Source of the DNA: Acidobacteriaceae bacterium | GTDB lineage: Bacteria; Acidobacteriota; Terriglobia; Terriglobales; Acidobacteriaceae | Length of the DNA stretch: 56,954 bases | Direction of reading: 5' to 3' | Assembly (NCBI GenBank): GCA_025350325.1 | Contig: JANXYB010000009.1 | Span: 1 to 56,954 of the forward strand | Part shown: positions 55,940 through 56,954 of the stretch, in pieces | Position numbering within the stretch: position 1 is the stretch's first letter | How the letters are laid out: each line of letters starts with the position of its first letter | Made by a program: the position numbers and the translations under genes | The notes under the pieces: generated by a model | The model's input: only the letters and a program-made list of their open reading frames with translations | Database searches by the model: none | What the model was told of the DNA's origin: nothing

Positions 55940-56043
55940 TTTGCACTTTGCGCGATGGCGACGATAAGAGCGTGAGCATGGCAGTCTTGCATGTACATTA
56001 CGAGGACGCTATTGTAAACAACTTTATAATGGTAATAATATAC

Positions 56044-56072
56044 TTGACTCATCAGAGCTAATCAGCTAACGT
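56044..56072 (+). promoter_or_regulatory. Promoter of the IS1595-type transposase
   Basis: TTGACT (56044-56049), 17-bp spacer, TAACGT (56067-56072), then the ATG at 56079 six bases later. Start of transcription would fall at or next to the ATG, so the message is nearly leaderless. Confidence 0.5.
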
Positions 56073-56078
56073 AGATAC

Positions 56079-56954
56079 ATGAGCACGGAACCCAAGACGC
56101 TACAGCAAGCAATCATCTACTTCTCTGACCCTGATAACTGTGTTTCCTACATGGTTGATCGGCGCTGGCCGAACGGCGTAGCTTGCCCTACCTGCGGTCG
56201 CACTGATGTATCTTATGTTCCGGCGAGGCGCATGTGGCAGTGCAAGACGCGGCACCCGAAGAGTCAGTTCAGTGCCAAGGTTGGCACTGTCATGGAAGAC
56301 TCTGCAATCGGCCTAGACAAGTGGTTGGTAGCGATGTGGCTGGTTGCCAACTCGAAGAATGGCGTGAGCAGTTGGGAAGTGCATCGCTCACTCGGCATCA
56401 CCCAAAAGACGGCGTGGTTTTTGCTGCATCGCATTCGCTTGGCAATGGGTCAGGACACGTCCGAGCCGATGGGCGGTGAAGGCCCTTTTGAAGTAGATGA
56501 GACGTTCGTTGGACCCGATCCGCGCAAGATGCACGCTAACAAGCGGCAGGAGCGGTACAAGGCTCTCAGCGCCCGGCCTAAGACTCCTGTAATGGGAATG
56601 CTTGACCGGGATAGCCGTCAGGTCCGCGCGAAGGTCGTCCCTAACGTAAAGCGCGAGACTCTGCAAACCGCGATTCTTGACCAAATCCAGAAGGGATCAA
56701 CGGTCTACACGGATGGCGCAACCGGATATGACAGTCTGGCTGCGCAAGAGTATGTCCATGAAACGGTCAATCACGTTGAAGAGTATGTGCGCGGCCAGAT
56801 TCACACGCAGGGCATCGAAAACTTTTGGGCATTGATGAAGCGCGGTCTGAAAGGTACATACATCGCTGTAGAACCCTTCCATCTGGATCGTTACGTTGGG
56901 GAGCAGGTATTTCGATACAACAACCGGGCAACAAAGGACAATCCGCTGACCGAT
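56079..56954 (+). CDS. IS1595-family (ISXO2-like) transposase, 3' end outside window
   Basis: DDE transposase moving a short insertion sequence. 292 codons from the ATG at 56079, still open at the window edge. An N-terminal zinc-ribbon (CPTCG ... C) fits the family, followed by helix-turn-helix-like WLVANSKNGVSSWEVHRSLG, then the catalytic DDE fold with D140 (FEVDETFVG), D212 (YTDGATGYD) and E247 (TQGIENFWALMKR). No inverted terminal repeat can be confirmed because the right end is not in the window. It sits 140 bp from the integrase remnant in a gene-poor tract. Confidence 0.9.
   Translation, partial: MSTEPKTLQQAIIYFSDPDNCVSYMVDRRWPNGVACPTCGRTDVSYVPARRMWQCKTRHPKSQFSAKVGTVMEDSAIGLDKWLVAMWLVANSKNGVSSWEVHRSLGITQKTAWFLLHRIRLAMGQDTSEPMGGEGPFEVDETFVGPDPRKMHANKRQERYKALSARPKTPVMGMLDRDSRQVRAKVVPNVKRETLQTAILDQIQKGSTVYTDGATGYDSLAAQEYVHETVNHVEEYVRGQIHTQGIENFWALMKRGLKGTYIAVEPFHLDRYVGEQVFRYNNRATKDNPLTD
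56079..56954 (+). mobile_element. IS1595-family insertion sequence (partial)
   Basis: The transposase ORF with its own promoter defines an insertion sequence whose left end must lie between about 55950 and 56044. Only this element and the integrase fragment mark mobility in the window. Without the right terminal repeat, boundaries and target duplication cannot be set. Confidence 0.6.

Overview
The window reads as chromosomal DNA of an acidobacterium, most likely class Terriglobia (Acidobacteriota). This rests on a large orphan MacB-type permease under a PadR regulator, a secreted VWFA-domain protein of acidobacterial type, three carbohydrate-active enzymes (GH51, GH35, GH3), GC-rich genes, and many secreted or periplasmic proteins. 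The assignment is an inference from gene families; there is no rRNA gene here and I found no tRNA.

Layout. 1-9.5 kb: the 3' part of a GH51 arabinofuranosidase, infC (apparently starting at AUC), then a PadR regulator, orphan permease, S9 peptidase and GH35 glycosidase lying between infC and its usual partners. 9.6-14.8 kb: a translation and division block, rpmI-rplT-pheS-pheT, a coiled-coil protein, zapA, and a structured 6S-like RNA candidate. 15.1-19.9 kb: an S53 peptidase without a propeptide, then lgt, an RluD-type synthase and the VWFA protein as a compact operon. 19.9-20.7 kb: a gene-free stretch rich in repeats. 20.7-28.3 kb: ligA, a divergent membrane hydrolase, small membrane proteins, a TonB-like protein and a tandem HD/HD-GYP protein. 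28.4-31.1 kb (minus strand): a frameshifted ClC channel and a secreted alpha/beta hydrolase. 31.5-36.9 kb: aconitase facing a frameshifted pyruvate kinase across a bidirectional terminator, then a YihY-type membrane protein. 37.1-41.5 kb: GH3 beta-glucosidase, an AIM24-like protein and an AI-2E-family permease. 41.8-53.1 kb: a zinc-protease-like protein, the ygfZ-DUF1844-MBL-ribF operon, and on the minus strand PBP1A, an S41 protease-like protein without its catalytic pair, and pgi. 53.1-56.95 kb: a gene-poor accessory tail with small ORFs, an integrase remnant and an IS1595-type transposase running off the end.

The core genes supply ribosome assembly, Phe-tRNA charging, division (ZapA), DNA ligation, lipoprotein maturation, wall synthesis, flavin cofactors, and glycolysis/TCA enzymes. 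The glycosidases fit a polysaccharide-degrading soil lifestyle. No known defence, secretion or biosynthetic cluster is present.

The most unusual signals are: a 10-bp perfect inverted repeat bracketing the padR promoter; an S41 homologue that lost both catalytic residues; a PheT lacking its OB-fold tRNA-binding insertion; a near-identical promoter-like segment in two distant intergenic regions on opposite strands; a C-rich/G-rich repeat family in intergenic regions; and two single-base frameshifts (ClC, pyk), which may be sequencing errors.
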